DNA from: Plantibacter sp. ME-Dv--P-122b
Lineage (GTDB): Bacteria > Actinomycetota > Actinomycetes > Actinomycetales > Microbacteriaceae
DNA: 64,000 nt
Assembly (NCBI RefSeq): GCF_030209375.1
Contig: NZ_JARVSC010000011.1
Coordinates: forward strand, 1-64,000
Direction of reading: 5' to 3'
The notes under the pieces were generated by a model. The model was not told the DNA's origin. It ran no database searches and worked only from the letters and a program-made list of their open reading frames with translations. The translations under genes were made by a program, and so were the position numbers. Below are positions 24,666 to 33,471 of the stretch, one piece after another; the stretch's first letter is position 1, and every line of letters starts with the position of its first letter.

Positions 24666-26294
24666 ATGCCCATCGCCAGCGTATCCCGCGAGCAGATCGC
24701 CCGACTACAGACGCTCTCCCCATTCGAGCTCAAAGCAGAACTGCAGCGGCTCGCAGGTGAGCACGAATCACGCACAGCCTTCCAGATGCTCAACGCGGGC
24801 CGCGGAAACCCCAACTTCATCGCTCCAACCCCTCGTGAAGCGTTCTTCGCGCTCGGGCAGTTCGCATTGGAGGTGTCTCGTGAGAACAAGGAGTGGGACA
24901 CCGAACTGATCGGGGTGCCGGAGAAGGACGGTATCGCCGAGCGCTTCCGCGCCTGGCTGGCCGCGCATGAGGGTGAGCCCGGGGTCGAGCTGCTTTCCAA
25001 GGTGCTGGCGTACGGCATCGACACACTGGGCTTCATTCCGGACTCGTTCGTGTGGGAGCTTGCAGATTCGGTGATCGGCGACCACTACCCCGAGCCGGAT
25101 CGGATGCTCGCCCACGCCGAGGCCATCACGCACGCCTATCTCGTACAGGAGATGTGCGCGGGAATCGAACCGGAGGAGCCCTTCGATCTCTTCGCGGTGG
25201 AAGGCGGCACCGCAGCCATGTGCTACATCTTCGACACCCTGCTCAAGAACCGCTTGCTGCACAAGGGCGACACCGTCGCGATCATGACGCCCATCTTCAC
25301 CCCCTACCTCGAGATCCCTCGACTCGCCGACTACGACTTCGACGTGATGCACATCGAAGCGAGCGTCGTCGACGCCCGGGGAGTGAACCTGTGGCAGTTC
25401 CCCGCAGAGGAGATCGAGCGCCTGCGTGATCCGTCGGTGAAGGCCCTCTTCGTCGTGAACCCCACGAATCCTCCGTCTGAACGGATCCCCGAAGACACGC
25501 TGCGACACATCGCCGATGTGGTCGCCACGGACAACCCGGATCTCGTCATCATCACCGACGACGTCTACGGCACCTTCATCGACGGTTTCCGCTCCTTGAT
25601 GTCGGAGATCCCCGAGAACACGATCGGGGTGTACTCGTACTCGAAGTACTTCGGGGCGACCGGTTGGCGACTCGGAGTCATCGCGGTCAACCGCGACAAC
25701 ATCTTCGACCGGCGCCTTGCGGAGCTCCCCGACACGGTCCTCGACGAGCTCGACGCCCGGTACGGCACACTGTCGCTGCATCCGAGACGGATCCGCTTCA
25801 TCGACCGCCTCGTCGCGGACAGCCGGTCTGTCGCGCTCAATCACACCGCCGGGCTCTCCCTCCCGCAGCAGTGCATGATGCTCCTCTTCTCCGCATACTG
25901 CATCCTCGACACCGCAGACCACTACAAGCACGAGACGCAGGCGCTCATCGCCCGGCGTCTTGAGTCGCTCACGAACGGTATGCAGGTGCACCTCCCGGAG
26001 GACGCGAACCGCGTCGGCTACTACATCGAGCTGGACATGCTGGCCTACGCGCGCCGGCATTGGGAGCCGGCTTTCGCCGACTTCCTCGAGGCGAACTACG
26101 AACCCACGGACATCCTGTTCCGACTTGCCGAGCAGACAGGGATCATCCTGCTGAACGGGGGAGGTTTCGAGGGACCGGTGTGGTCCATTCGCATCTCGTT
26201 GGCCAACCTGCGGGACGTGCAGTATGCGCAGATCGGAAGAAGTCTGCGTGCAGTCGCCCTCCAGTACGTCGACGAGTGGGAGCGAGCCCGTTGA
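24666..26294 (+). CDS. aspD: Aspartate 4-decarboxylase / aspartate transaminase (PLP-dependent)
   Basis: A 542-residue fold-type I PLP enzyme that converts L-aspartate to L-alanine and CO2. Length and sequence follow the bifunctional AspD family, which carries a long N-terminal extension absent from ordinary transaminases (QMLNAGRGNPNFIAPTPREA). PLP-site residues are visible: FVVNPTNPPSE, IITDDVYGTF and the Schiff-base Lys in SYSKYFGATGWRLG. The start follows GAGGAG. It lies between aspT and the MprF-like gene in one apparent operon. The consumed proton and exported alanine would raise internal pH. Confidence 0.9.
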   Translation: MPIASVSREQIARLQTLSPFELKAELQRLAGEHESRTAFQMLNAGRGNPNFIAPTPREAFFALGQFALEVSRENKEWDTELIGVPEKDGIAERFRAWLAAHEGEPGVELLSKVLAYGIDTLGFIPDSFVWELADSVIGDHYPEPDRMLAHAEAITHAYLVQEMCAGIEPEEPFDLFAVEGGTAAMCYIFDTLLKNRLLHKGDTVAIMTPIFTPYLEIPRLADYDFDVMHIEASVVDARGVNLWQFPAEEIERLRDPSVKALFVVNPTNPPSERIPEDTLRHIADVVATDNPDLVIITDDVYGTFIDGFRSLMSEIPENTIGVYSYSKYFGATGWRLGVIAVNRDNIFDRRLAELPDTVLDELDARYGTLSLHPRRIRFIDRLVADSRSVALNHTAGLSLPQQCMMLLFSAYCILDTADHYKHETQALIARRLESLTNGMQVHLPEDANRVGYYIELDMLAYARRHWEPAFADFLEANYEPTDILFRLAEQTGIILLNGGGFEGPVWSIRISLANLRDVQYAQIGRSLRAVALQYVDEWERAR

Positions 26295-26327
26295 ACCTGC
26301 AGGACGGCACCTCCGAGGGAGACGCTG

Positions 26328-28400
26328 ATGGTCACTGACGTCGAGAGACGCCCGCGAACGGCCATCGTCTCCGTGTCGAAACGGATTCCACTGACGTTGT
26401 CGCTGGTGGCAGTCCTGCTCGTCACCGGTCTCGTGTGGGGCGGGCTGTGGACCTCGTTCGAGCAGAACGCGTTGTTCGACTCCGTGGCGTACGGGCTACC
26501 GGCACTGCGGGAAGGGCGGTGGTGGACGGCGATCACGGGGACGTTCTTCGTCAATCATCCCGCGGTCTACCCCTTCGTCATCATCAGTGCGGTCGGACTC
26601 GCCGTGCTGGAGTACCGGCGCGGTTCGCGAACTGCCGCCTGCTACTTCGGTGCCGGTCAGCTCTTCGGCATCCTCGCCAGCGCCCTGTTCCTCTGGCTGG
26701 CGGCGCTCTTGCCGTGGTCCTGGGCGCAGGAACAGGCCATGGTGCTCGATGTGGGACCGTCAGGTGGCACGATGGCCGGTCTCGCGGCCGCTGCAGGCCT
26801 GCTGAAGGCGCCGTGGCGCGTACGTGCGTGGTTCGTCCTGCTGGGCTTCAAGTTCGTCATGCTGCTGTTCGTCGGAACCCTGGCCGATCTCGAGCATGCG
26901 TTCGCCGTGCTCCTCGTCCTCGTCATCGACCGGCCTCTTCGCATCGGGCGCACGACCGTTCGAGAACAACGTCTCATCGCCTTCGTGTCGACGCTGGTGA
27001 TCCTCGCGGTCGAACTCCTCACGCTTCTCGTACCCACTGATGGTCCTTTCGGTGCGACGGGAGCCTTCCAGGGGCCGTTCGTCGATGCCGTGATCGACGG
27101 CGGTGTCATCGCCCTCCTCGCGGTGGGTCTCCGGCGAGGGCGTCGGTGGGCATGGATCGCCGCACTCGTGCTGGCGATCGTCAACGTCATCACCGGAACC
27201 CTGCTGTTCGTCCTGGCAGCTGTCTTCGACCCTCAAGAACTGGCTGCCCAGTTCGGGGACTTCGACGTCACCCTGGCGCAATCCGTGTTGTGGCTGCTCC
27301 TCGTCGTCTACCTGGTGGTGGTTCGCCGAGCGTTCCGCTCCCGCCGACGGGCGACCATCGGTGACGCCCCGGCGCCCTCCCGGGACGAGGTCAAAGACGC
27401 CCTACGAGCAAACGGCGGCGGAACGCTCTCCTGGATGAGCACCTGGGATGACAACAGCTACTTCCGCTCCACCGCAGGCGCCATCGTGGCGTATCAGCGC
27501 CGGGCGGGTGTGGCGCTCGCGCTGGCTGATCCCGTCGGTCCACCGACGGCCCGAGCCACAGCGGTCAGCGAATTCATCCGCGTCGCCGAGGATGCCGGAC
27601 TTGTGCCCTGCTTCTTCAGCGCGAGCGAAGAGACGCTCCACGCGATTCCCGTCGGATGGCGCAGCATCGTCGTCGCCGACGACACCATCGTCGACCTGCC
27701 AGGCTTGGAATTCACGGGTAAGCGGTGGAACTCGGTCCGCACCGCCATGAACCGCGCGGACCGTGAACAGATGAGCTTCCGCCTCACCCGGCTCGCGGAC
27801 GAACCATGGGGCGTCAAACAGCAGCTCCGGGCCATTTCCGAAGCCTGGGTTGGTGACAAGGGCCTCCCTGAGATGGGCTTCACGCTGGGCACGCTGACCG
27901 AAGCCGAGGACCCCGAAGTGCGGGTGGCTCTCGCCATCTCGCCCGCAGGTGACGTCGACGGATTCACCTCGTGGCTCCCGGTGTACGGAGAGGAGGGCCG
28001 AGCGGCCGGTTGGACACTCGACCTCATGCGGCGCCGCGAGGGCGGATTCGGTCCGGTGATGGAATACCTCATCGGATCGTCGGCGCGACAGTTCTCACGC
28101 GAGGGAGCTCAGATCCTCTCCCTCTCCGGCGCGCCGTTGGCACACGGAGACCAATCCACCGGGGGCTCGATCGCACGCCTGTCCGACTGGCTGGCGGACG
28201 TCCTGGAACCGGTCTACGGGTTCCAGTCCCTGCACCGCTTCAAGGAGAAGTTCCATCCACGCTACGAGACCATGTACCTGCTGTTCCGCGACGAAGGCGA
28301 CCTCGGCCGTATCGGCGCGGGCCTCACGCGCGCGTTCCTGCCAGAGGCGACACTTCGCCAGTTCGCAGCAGCAGGACTCGACCTCGTCACTGAGCGGTGA
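26328..28400 (+). CDS. MprF/LpiA-like lysyl- or alanyl-phosphatidylglycerol synthase (DUF2156)
   Basis: A 690-residue membrane protein. The N-terminal half (to about 340) has many helices and a rhomboid-like section (TAITGTFFVNHPAVYPFV, GPSGGTMAGLAAAAGLL). The C-terminal 340 residues are the cytosolic DUF2156 aminoacyltransferase domain with two GNAT-like folds (AYQRRAGVALALADPVG, GKRWNSVRTAMNRADREQMSF, LSGAPLAHG, LHRFKEKFHPRYETMYLLF). Such enzymes move an amino acid from tRNA to phosphatidylglycerol and lower membrane negative charge. Whether Lys or Ala is used cannot be read; location beside an alanine-making enzyme suggests Ala. RBS GGGAG. Confidence 0.85.
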   Translation: MVTDVERRPRTAIVSVSKRIPLTLSLVAVLLVTGLVWGGLWTSFEQNALFDSVAYGLPALREGRWWTAITGTFFVNHPAVYPFVIISAVGLAVLEYRRGSRTAACYFGAGQLFGILASALFLWLAALLPWSWAQEQAMVLDVGPSGGTMAGLAAAAGLLKAPWRVRAWFVLLGFKFVMLLFVGTLADLEHAFAVLLVLVIDRPLRIGRTTVREQRLIAFVSTLVILAVELLTLLVPTDGPFGATGAFQGPFVDAVIDGGVIALLAVGLRRGRRWAWIAALVLAIVNVITGTLLFVLAAVFDPQELAAQFGDFDVTLAQSVLWLLLVVYLVVVRRAFRSRRRATIGDAPAPSRDEVKDALRANGGGTLSWMSTWDDNSYFRSTAGAIVAYQRRAGVALALADPVGPPTARATAVSEFIRVAEDAGLVPCFFSASEETLHAIPVGWRSIVVADDTIVDLPGLEFTGKRWNSVRTAMNRADREQMSFRLTRLADEPWGVKQQLRAISEAWVGDKGLPEMGFTLGTLTEAEDPEVRVALAISPAGDVDGFTSWLPVYGEEGRAAGWTLDLMRRREGGFGPVMEYLIGSSARQFSREGAQILSLSGAPLAHGDQSTGGSIARLSDWLADVLEPVYGFQSLHRFKEKFHPRYETMYLLFRDEGDLGRIGAGLTRAFLPEATLRQFAAAGLDLVTER

Positions 28401-28408
28401 GCGTGCGG

Positions 28409-28451
28409 GACCCCCGCCGAGGGCACCCCGTCGTCACGTTCACACGATCGG
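28409..28451 (+). pseudogene. Remnant of the siderophore ATPase gene 3' end
   Basis: The bases encode DPRRGHPVVTFTRS and match the end of the ATPase gene at 22670-22712 except at four positions (AGG/CGC, GGC/GGG, ACG/ACA), all synonymous. It begins nine bases after the MprF-like stop and runs into the 3' end of the convergent PhzF gene. It is best read as the original end of the resident ATPase gene, displaced by the inserted block. Confidence 0.75.
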
Positions 28452-29342
28452 CTGCGCCGTACCCGTCACGGAGATGCCGCCGGTGGCGGGGACGTCGACG
28501 GTCAGCAGGCTGGGCGCACCGACGTGGTGGCCCTGCCGGATGAGGATGCGGGCCGGAGGGGTGATCAGGCCGAGCGCTCGCAGGTAGCCGCCGAGGGAGG
28601 CTGCAGCGGAACCGGTCGCCGGGTCCTCGGTGATGTCTCCGACCGGGAAGAGGTTGCGGGCCTCGACGTGCAGGTGGCCGGCGTCGTCGAAGCCGTGATC
28701 GTGGACGACCGTTGCGGTCCCAGCCCAACCCTGCTCGTCCATGAGCGCGCGCAGGGCGGCAGGATCGAAGGTGAAGGCGTCGAACGCAGCCTGCTCACGG
28801 ACCGCGACGACCGGGTGCCGGTTGCCGGCGAACGACTCGCGGAGCGGCCACCGTTCGTCGAGGTCGGAGCGCTGCAGTCCGAGCAGGGACAGCAGGCGAT
28901 CGGCGACCTCGTCGTCGAGGTCGCGCACGGTGGGTTCGACGCTCGTGAACGACGCAGTGATCCGTCCGGAGTCGGGACCGGACCCGGCGTCGGCGTCGGA
29001 CGCGGTCTCGACGACGAGGGGTCCGACGTTCGTCTCCAGGGTGAAGCGTCCGACGCCACGGCGCTCGGCCAGTGTGACGGCGGTGGCGATGGTCGCGTGA
29101 CCGCAGAACGGCACCTCGGCACCGGGGGAGAAGTAGCGCAACCGCACGTGGCGGTCGTCGCCGTCCACACCCGCATCGACGACGAACGCCGTCTCCGGAT
29201 ACGCGACCTCGGTGGCGACCGCCTGCATCTCGGCGTCGGACAGCGACGAGGCGTCGAGGACGACCCCCGCCGGGTTGCCTCCGCCGGGCTCGGCGGCGAA
29301 GGCGGTGAGGCGGAGGATCTCGGGAGGTCGCGTGTTCGACAT
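28440..29342 (-). CDS. PhzF-family isomerase-like protein
   Basis: A 300-residue protein of the PhzF/diaminopimelate-epimerase fold. Signature pieces are RLTAFAAEPGGGNPAGVVLD, YPETAFVVDAG, VRLRYFSPGAEVPFCGHATIAT and EDPATGSAAASLGGYL. The conserved acidic residue of the PhzF active site corresponds to the Glu in YPETAF. Physiological substrates of most members are unknown. It lies downstream of the alpha-galactosidase, nine bases apart, and may be co-transcribed, although a TAGCAT box six bases before its ATG could give it a leaderless promoter. Confidence 0.9.
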   Translation of the reverse strand: MSNTRPPEILRLTAFAAEPGGGNPAGVVLDASSLSDAEMQAVATEVAYPETAFVVDAGVDGDDRHVRLRYFSPGAEVPFCGHATIATAVTLAERRGVGRFTLETNVGPLVVETASDADAGSGPDSGRITASFTSVEPTVRDLDDEVADRLLSLLGLQRSDLDERWPLRESFAGNRHPVVAVREQAAFDAFTFDPAALRALMDEQGWAGTATVVHDHGFDDAGHLHVEARNLFPVGDITEDPATGSAAASLGGYLRALGLITPPARILIRQGHHVGAPSLLTVDVPATGGISVTGTAQPIV

Positions 29343-29348
29343 CCGACG

Positions 29349-29354
29349 ATGCTA
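29349..29354 (-). promoter_or_regulatory. Putative leaderless -10 box of the PhzF gene
   Basis: Minus-strand TAGCAT followed by six bases and ATG 29342. It overlaps the stop codon of the alpha-galactosidase gene. Confidence 0.3.
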
Positions 29355-31529
29355 TCTCGCGAGGTCGTCGTCGCCGACGGCGGTGACCTCGACCATCCAC
29401 GCGCGTTCCGGGTGCGACGACGGGGTCTGGAGACCGGCGTGGAGGAGCGACCTGCCGGACGCGACGACGCCGGTCCAGCCCGCGAGCGGACCGTCGACGT
29501 CGTCCTCGTCACCGAACCAGGCGGGGACGGTGCGACCACCGGCCGGTTCGCCGATGCGCAGCGGTCGCACCCGGTAGCGGCGCTCCGGGTCGAGACCGCG
29601 CAGGGTGAACCGTCCGATCCTGGCCACGTCCGAGCGCCCGAGGAAGGCGAGCGCGTAGAGGGCGCTCGAGCCGTCCGCGGCGACCACGCCGGTGATCTGC
29701 AGCGCGTCGTCGACCATGTCCTCGCGGATGAGCCGTCCCGTGTGCAGCAGCGCACGCGTCGACCGGTACAGGGCGAACCACTCGCGCAGCTCGTCGAGCT
29801 CCGCCGGTGACGCCTGCCGCAGGTCCCACTCGACACCGAGGTGTCCGAAGAGCGCGGTCGTGGCACGGAACGACAGCTCGTGGGAGCGGCCGGTCGTGTG
29901 CGACCGCCCGGACGCGATGTGCGCGCCGAGCCGTTCGAGCGGGACGAGCTGGGCGGTCCAACGGTTGATCTGCTGCCGTTCGAGCGGGTCGCTGCAATCG
30001 GAGGCCCAGACCCGTTGGGTCCGTTCGAGGACGCCGAGGTCGACCCGCGAGCCGCCGGAGGAGCAGGACTCGATCTCGAGCCCGGGGAAGCGGTTCGCGA
30101 GCTCGTCCATCAACCGGTACACGGCCGCCGTCTGACGATGCACGCCGGCTTGGCCGCCGGGCGCCGAGCCGGCGTCGACGAGGTCACGGTTCTGGTCCCA
30201 TTTGATGTAGGCGATGTCGACCTCGGTGAGGATCGCCGTCATCCGCTCCAGGACGGAGGCGAACGCCTCGGGCCGACCGAGGTCGAGGACGTGCTGGTTC
30301 CTGGCCGGGACGGGCAGCCGACCGCCGGTCTGCATGACCCAGTCCGGATGTTCGCGAGCGAGGTCCGAGTCGAGGTTCACCATCTCCGGCTCGAACCACA
30401 GGCCGAACTCCATGCCCAACGCACGGACCCGGTCGGCGAGCGGCTGCAGGCCCTCCGGCCACACCGCCTCGTCCACGAACCAGTCGCCGAGCCCGGCCCG
30501 GTCGTGCCGTCGGCCGCGGAACCAGCCATCGTCGAGGACGAACCGTTCGATCCCGAGTGAGGCGGCGACCTCGGCCAACTCCGTCAGCGCCGCGGCGTCG
30601 TGATCGAAGTAGACCGCCTCCCACACGTTGAGGGTGATCGGGCGATCCCTGGTCGGATGACTCGGCCGCGAGCGCAGGTGCTCGTGGAACAGTGCAGCCT
30701 GGGCGTCCAAGCCGTCACCGTACGCGCCGTACACCCATGGGCTCGTGTAGGTCTCGCCTGGACCGAGGCGCACCTCGTCGGGCAGGAGCAGCTCGCCGCC
30801 CCCGATCACCTGATCGCCGGTCGAGACCCGCTCCGCGAGATGCCGCTGATTGCCGCTCCATCCGACGTGCACACCCCAAACCTCACCGGCGGCGAAGCCG
30901 AAGCCGGGGACGCCGACGTTCAGGACGAGCGGGGCGTCGGGGCCGGTCCGTCCGCGTCGGTCCTCGCGGACCCAGGCACCGACGTGGAGCGGTGCACGCT
31001 GCGGCGTCCGCTCCTTGCCCCAGCGGCCCGCGAGATCGAGGACCTCACGCGCGCGGGCGGGGATCGGCAGGGCGAGATGCAGGTCGTCGAGCCGGAAGAT
31101 GCCGTCGGCGGTGTTGCCGAGCGTGGCCCGGACACGGAGGAGGCCGGCCTCGCTCAGCTCGAACTCGAGCCGCACCGACAGCCCGGCCTCGGTGTCGCGC
31201 CCGTCGACCGTGACGGAGCGCGGCGTCACCTGCGCGGTCCCCATGGTGAACAGCGGCGACCAGTCACGTCCGTCGCGACTGCCGGTGATCCCGGGCCGGC
31301 CGAGCCAGGCCTCGCTCTGCTCCGGCAGCACCGCGAGACGCGTCGGGCGATCAGGGGCGTTCTCCGTGACGAAGCGCTCCGCACCCCGCACGAGGTCGGC
31401 GAGCTCCGGCTCTCCGAGGGGGCCGAGGTCGGCGCCCCAGTACGCGATCGACGGTGGTCGGGCGTCGCGCAGATCGAGCACGACGCTCACCGAGCGCGAT
31501 CGGAGATGGACGACGGTGTCTGCGGTCAT
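29352..31529 (-). CDS. GH36 alpha-galactosidase
   Basis: A 725-residue enzyme with the usual GH36 order: an N-terminal beta-sandwich (to about 290), a catalytic barrel and a C-terminal beta domain. Barrel motifs are FVLDDGWF, GLWFEPEMV, YIKWDQNRD (nucleophile Asp in KWD), IESCSSGGSRVDLG and WASDCSDP (acid/base Asp). It releases terminal alpha-galactose from galacto-oligosaccharides or galactomannan. No signal peptide, so it acts on imported oligomers. The start overlaps the lyase stop by four bases (ATGA), placing it in the operon read from 34500. Confidence 0.95.
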   Translation of the reverse strand: MTADTVVHLRSRSVSVVLDLRDARPPSIAYWGADLGPLGEPELADLVRGAERFVTENAPDRPTRLAVLPEQSEAWLGRPGITGSRDGRDWSPLFTMGTAQVTPRSVTVDGRDTEAGLSVRLEFELSEAGLLRVRATLGNTADGIFRLDDLHLALPIPARAREVLDLAGRWGKERTPQRAPLHVGAWVREDRRGRTGPDAPLVLNVGVPGFGFAAGEVWGVHVGWSGNQRHLAERVSTGDQVIGGGELLLPDEVRLGPGETYTSPWVYGAYGDGLDAQAALFHEHLRSRPSHPTRDRPITLNVWEAVYFDHDAAALTELAEVAASLGIERFVLDDGWFRGRRHDRAGLGDWFVDEAVWPEGLQPLADRVRALGMEFGLWFEPEMVNLDSDLAREHPDWVMQTGGRLPVPARNQHVLDLGRPEAFASVLERMTAILTEVDIAYIKWDQNRDLVDAGSAPGGQAGVHRQTAAVYRLMDELANRFPGLEIESCSSGGSRVDLGVLERTQRVWASDCSDPLERQQINRWTAQLVPLERLGAHIASGRSHTTGRSHELSFRATTALFGHLGVEWDLRQASPAELDELREWFALYRSTRALLHTGRLIREDMVDDALQITGVVAADGSSALYALAFLGRSDVARIGRFTLRGLDPERRYRVRPLRIGEPAGGRTVPAWFGDEDDVDGPLAGWTGVVASGRSLLHAGLQTPSSHPERAWMVEVTAVGDDDLAR

Positions 31530-33442
31530 CGTCCGACCCTATCCGCGGACAGCGCCCTGGAGAGTCGCAGGGCGTGCGCTCCGCTCGTCGCAGTCGACCG
31601 CTGCACCAGGCGGATCCGGGAGACGGTCGGCCCCCAGACCTCCAGGAGTTTCGGATCGTCGATCTCGATGCGGTCCACCTCGGCGTCGAACGAGGCGGTG
31701 TCGGTCTCCATCCGCGCGGCACCGACCAGGATCCCGTCGTCGGCGACGATCGGCTCGACGGCGGTCAGGAGGGTGAGCGTCATCCGCGAAGCCTCCGCGA
31801 ACGTCCAGGCGTCCTCGACGACGACGGCACCGTCCGCACGGTCGAGCGTCACCGTGCGGCCGAGCGCGGTGAGTCCCGCCTCGACCGGGTAGGCGCCTTG
31901 GAGGGACATGGCGAGGGAGGCGCCACTGCCCTCGTCCGAGAACCGTGTGCCGGTCGCCTCGTACCGCCGCCCGTGCGGCTGCTCGATCCCGGCCGGGAGC
32001 GGGACGTTGTGGAACGCACTCCGCATGGTCCAGATGCCGTAGCGGGTGTCGGGCATGAAGGTGTCGCGGCGGTACACCCCGACACCGACGTCGATGAGGA
32101 CCGGCGCCCCGTCGAGCGAGACGATGACCCCACCCACGTCGTTGTGGTTGTGACTGACGTCGTTGTGGCCGCCCTTCGCCGCGACCGCCCATCCGTCCAC
32201 GCGACCGGCGGCCTCCCGGAACACCGCGACCTCCGTGCCCGGCGCGTACCAGGACGCCGGCATCCCGGGCGCGGCGTCACCCGACGTCGTCCACCCCGGG
32301 TCGAGCAGTTCCGCCAGGGTGCGGCGGAACAGCGGCGCGAGCTGGCCCGAGAAGCCGAGCGGATGCAGCCGACCCATCCAGCGCGCGTGCGCCGCGACCG
32401 CCTCGTCACCGACGCGCTCGCCGAACCGGGCGAGCAGGTTCCAGGTCGCGTTCGCCGGCAGGTTCGCGGACCCGTCCGAGAAGTTCACCTGCGACTCGGC
32501 GGAGAGCTGCATGGCCATCGGGAACCGGGCCATCGCGGCCACCGGTGCGACCGCGAACCCGTCGAAGCCACCGTCCGTGACCTCGCCCAGGAGGTCGAGC
32601 GCTTCGAAGAGCGTCGCCCCCGCCCACCACCAGTAGGTCGCGCCCTCATCGCAGCTCCCGTCCTCGGCGTACCCGGCACGGAACCGGTCCAGGATGACGA
32701 GCGCTCGGTCGACCGACGCCGACAGCGCGTCCACGTCCGTCTCGACCACGGCCGAGCAGACGAGGACGTTCGACACGATCCACGGTGCCCAGTTGTTCGG
32801 CGGGCCGTCGAGCCCGTGCCAGAAGTCCACCTCGTCGCGCCACGGGTCCAACACGCGGCGTCTGATCTCGGCGTGCACCCGAGCCCGCAGCCCGGGGAAC
32901 AGTCGCTCCAGTCGGTCGCCGGCGATCGTGTCGATCGCGGCGAGCATGCCGCCGACATACCCGTCGGACAGGTCGAGCACGTCACGACCGGGGACCGGGA
33001 GGAAGGGGCGCTCGCCGGACTCCGGCAGGGCGTAGTGGGACGGCAGGCACCAGGCGGTGAGTTCGCACAGTCGCCAGATCCGGTCGCCGAGCTCGACGGC
33101 CCAGTCGTCGTCGTCGGTCACGCCGAGCGCGAGCGCGGAGGAGGCGACCGCGCCGAGGAGCGCCTGCTGCGCCGTCTCGTACGGGGTCCGTTCGCCGTCG
33201 GCGCTGTACCGTGCCCAGAGCGACAGGGTGGGCGGCGTGCGGTCCGCTTCCGCGCACCACGCTCGGGCGGCGTCGAGCAACGCCGAACGATCGCGTTCCG
33301 CGACCCGGTCCCAGGCGGCGCGGTCCCCGATCGGAGGGCCAGCACGCCAACCTCCGACCCGTAGGGCCAGCCGCGCGCTCGGCCCGAACCGTCCAGCGAA
33401 GCTCTGGGCCGTCGGCGCGGTGGTGTCCACTGGGAGGGTCAT
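31526..33442 (-). CDS. Heparinase II/III-like polysaccharide lyase family protein
   Basis: A 638-residue protein. The first half is an alpha-helical toroid (FGPSARLALRVGGW, NNWAPWIVSNVLVCSAV, CDEGATYWWWAGATLFEAL). The second is a beta-sandwich with GGHNDVSHNHNDVGGVIVSLDGAPVLIDVGVG, the metal/active-site segment of heparinase II/III proteins. No signal peptide. The ATG at 33442 follows AGGAG; a longer upstream frame lacks coding character. Members cleave uronic-acid polysaccharides or are predicted oligo-lyases. The gene sits between a hydroxyacid dehydrogenase and an alpha-galactosidase in one operon, pointing to intracellular breakdown of a uronate- and galactose-containing glycan. Confidence 0.85.
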   Translation of the reverse strand: MTLPVDTTAPTAQSFAGRFGPSARLALRVGGWRAGPPIGDRAAWDRVAERDRSALLDAARAWCAEADRTPPTLSLWARYSADGERTPYETAQQALLGAVASSALALGVTDDDDWAVELGDRIWRLCELTAWCLPSHYALPESGERPFLPVPGRDVLDLSDGYVGGMLAAIDTIAGDRLERLFPGLRARVHAEIRRRVLDPWRDEVDFWHGLDGPPNNWAPWIVSNVLVCSAVVETDVDALSASVDRALVILDRFRAGYAEDGSCDEGATYWWWAGATLFEALDLLGEVTDGGFDGFAVAPVAAMARFPMAMQLSAESQVNFSDGSANLPANATWNLLARFGERVGDEAVAAHARWMGRLHPLGFSGQLAPLFRRTLAELLDPGWTTSGDAAPGMPASWYAPGTEVAVFREAAGRVDGWAVAAKGGHNDVSHNHNDVGGVIVSLDGAPVLIDVGVGVYRRDTFMPDTRYGIWTMRSAFHNVPLPAGIEQPHGRRYEATGTRFSDEGSGASLAMSLQGAYPVEAGLTALGRTVTLDRADGAVVVEDAWTFAEASRMTLTLLTAVEPIVADDGILVGAARMETDTASFDAEVDRIEIDDPKLLEVWGPTVSRIRLVQRSTATSGAHALRLSRALSADRVGR

Positions 33443-33471
33443 GATCTGGCTGCTCCTGCTCGATGGTCGGG

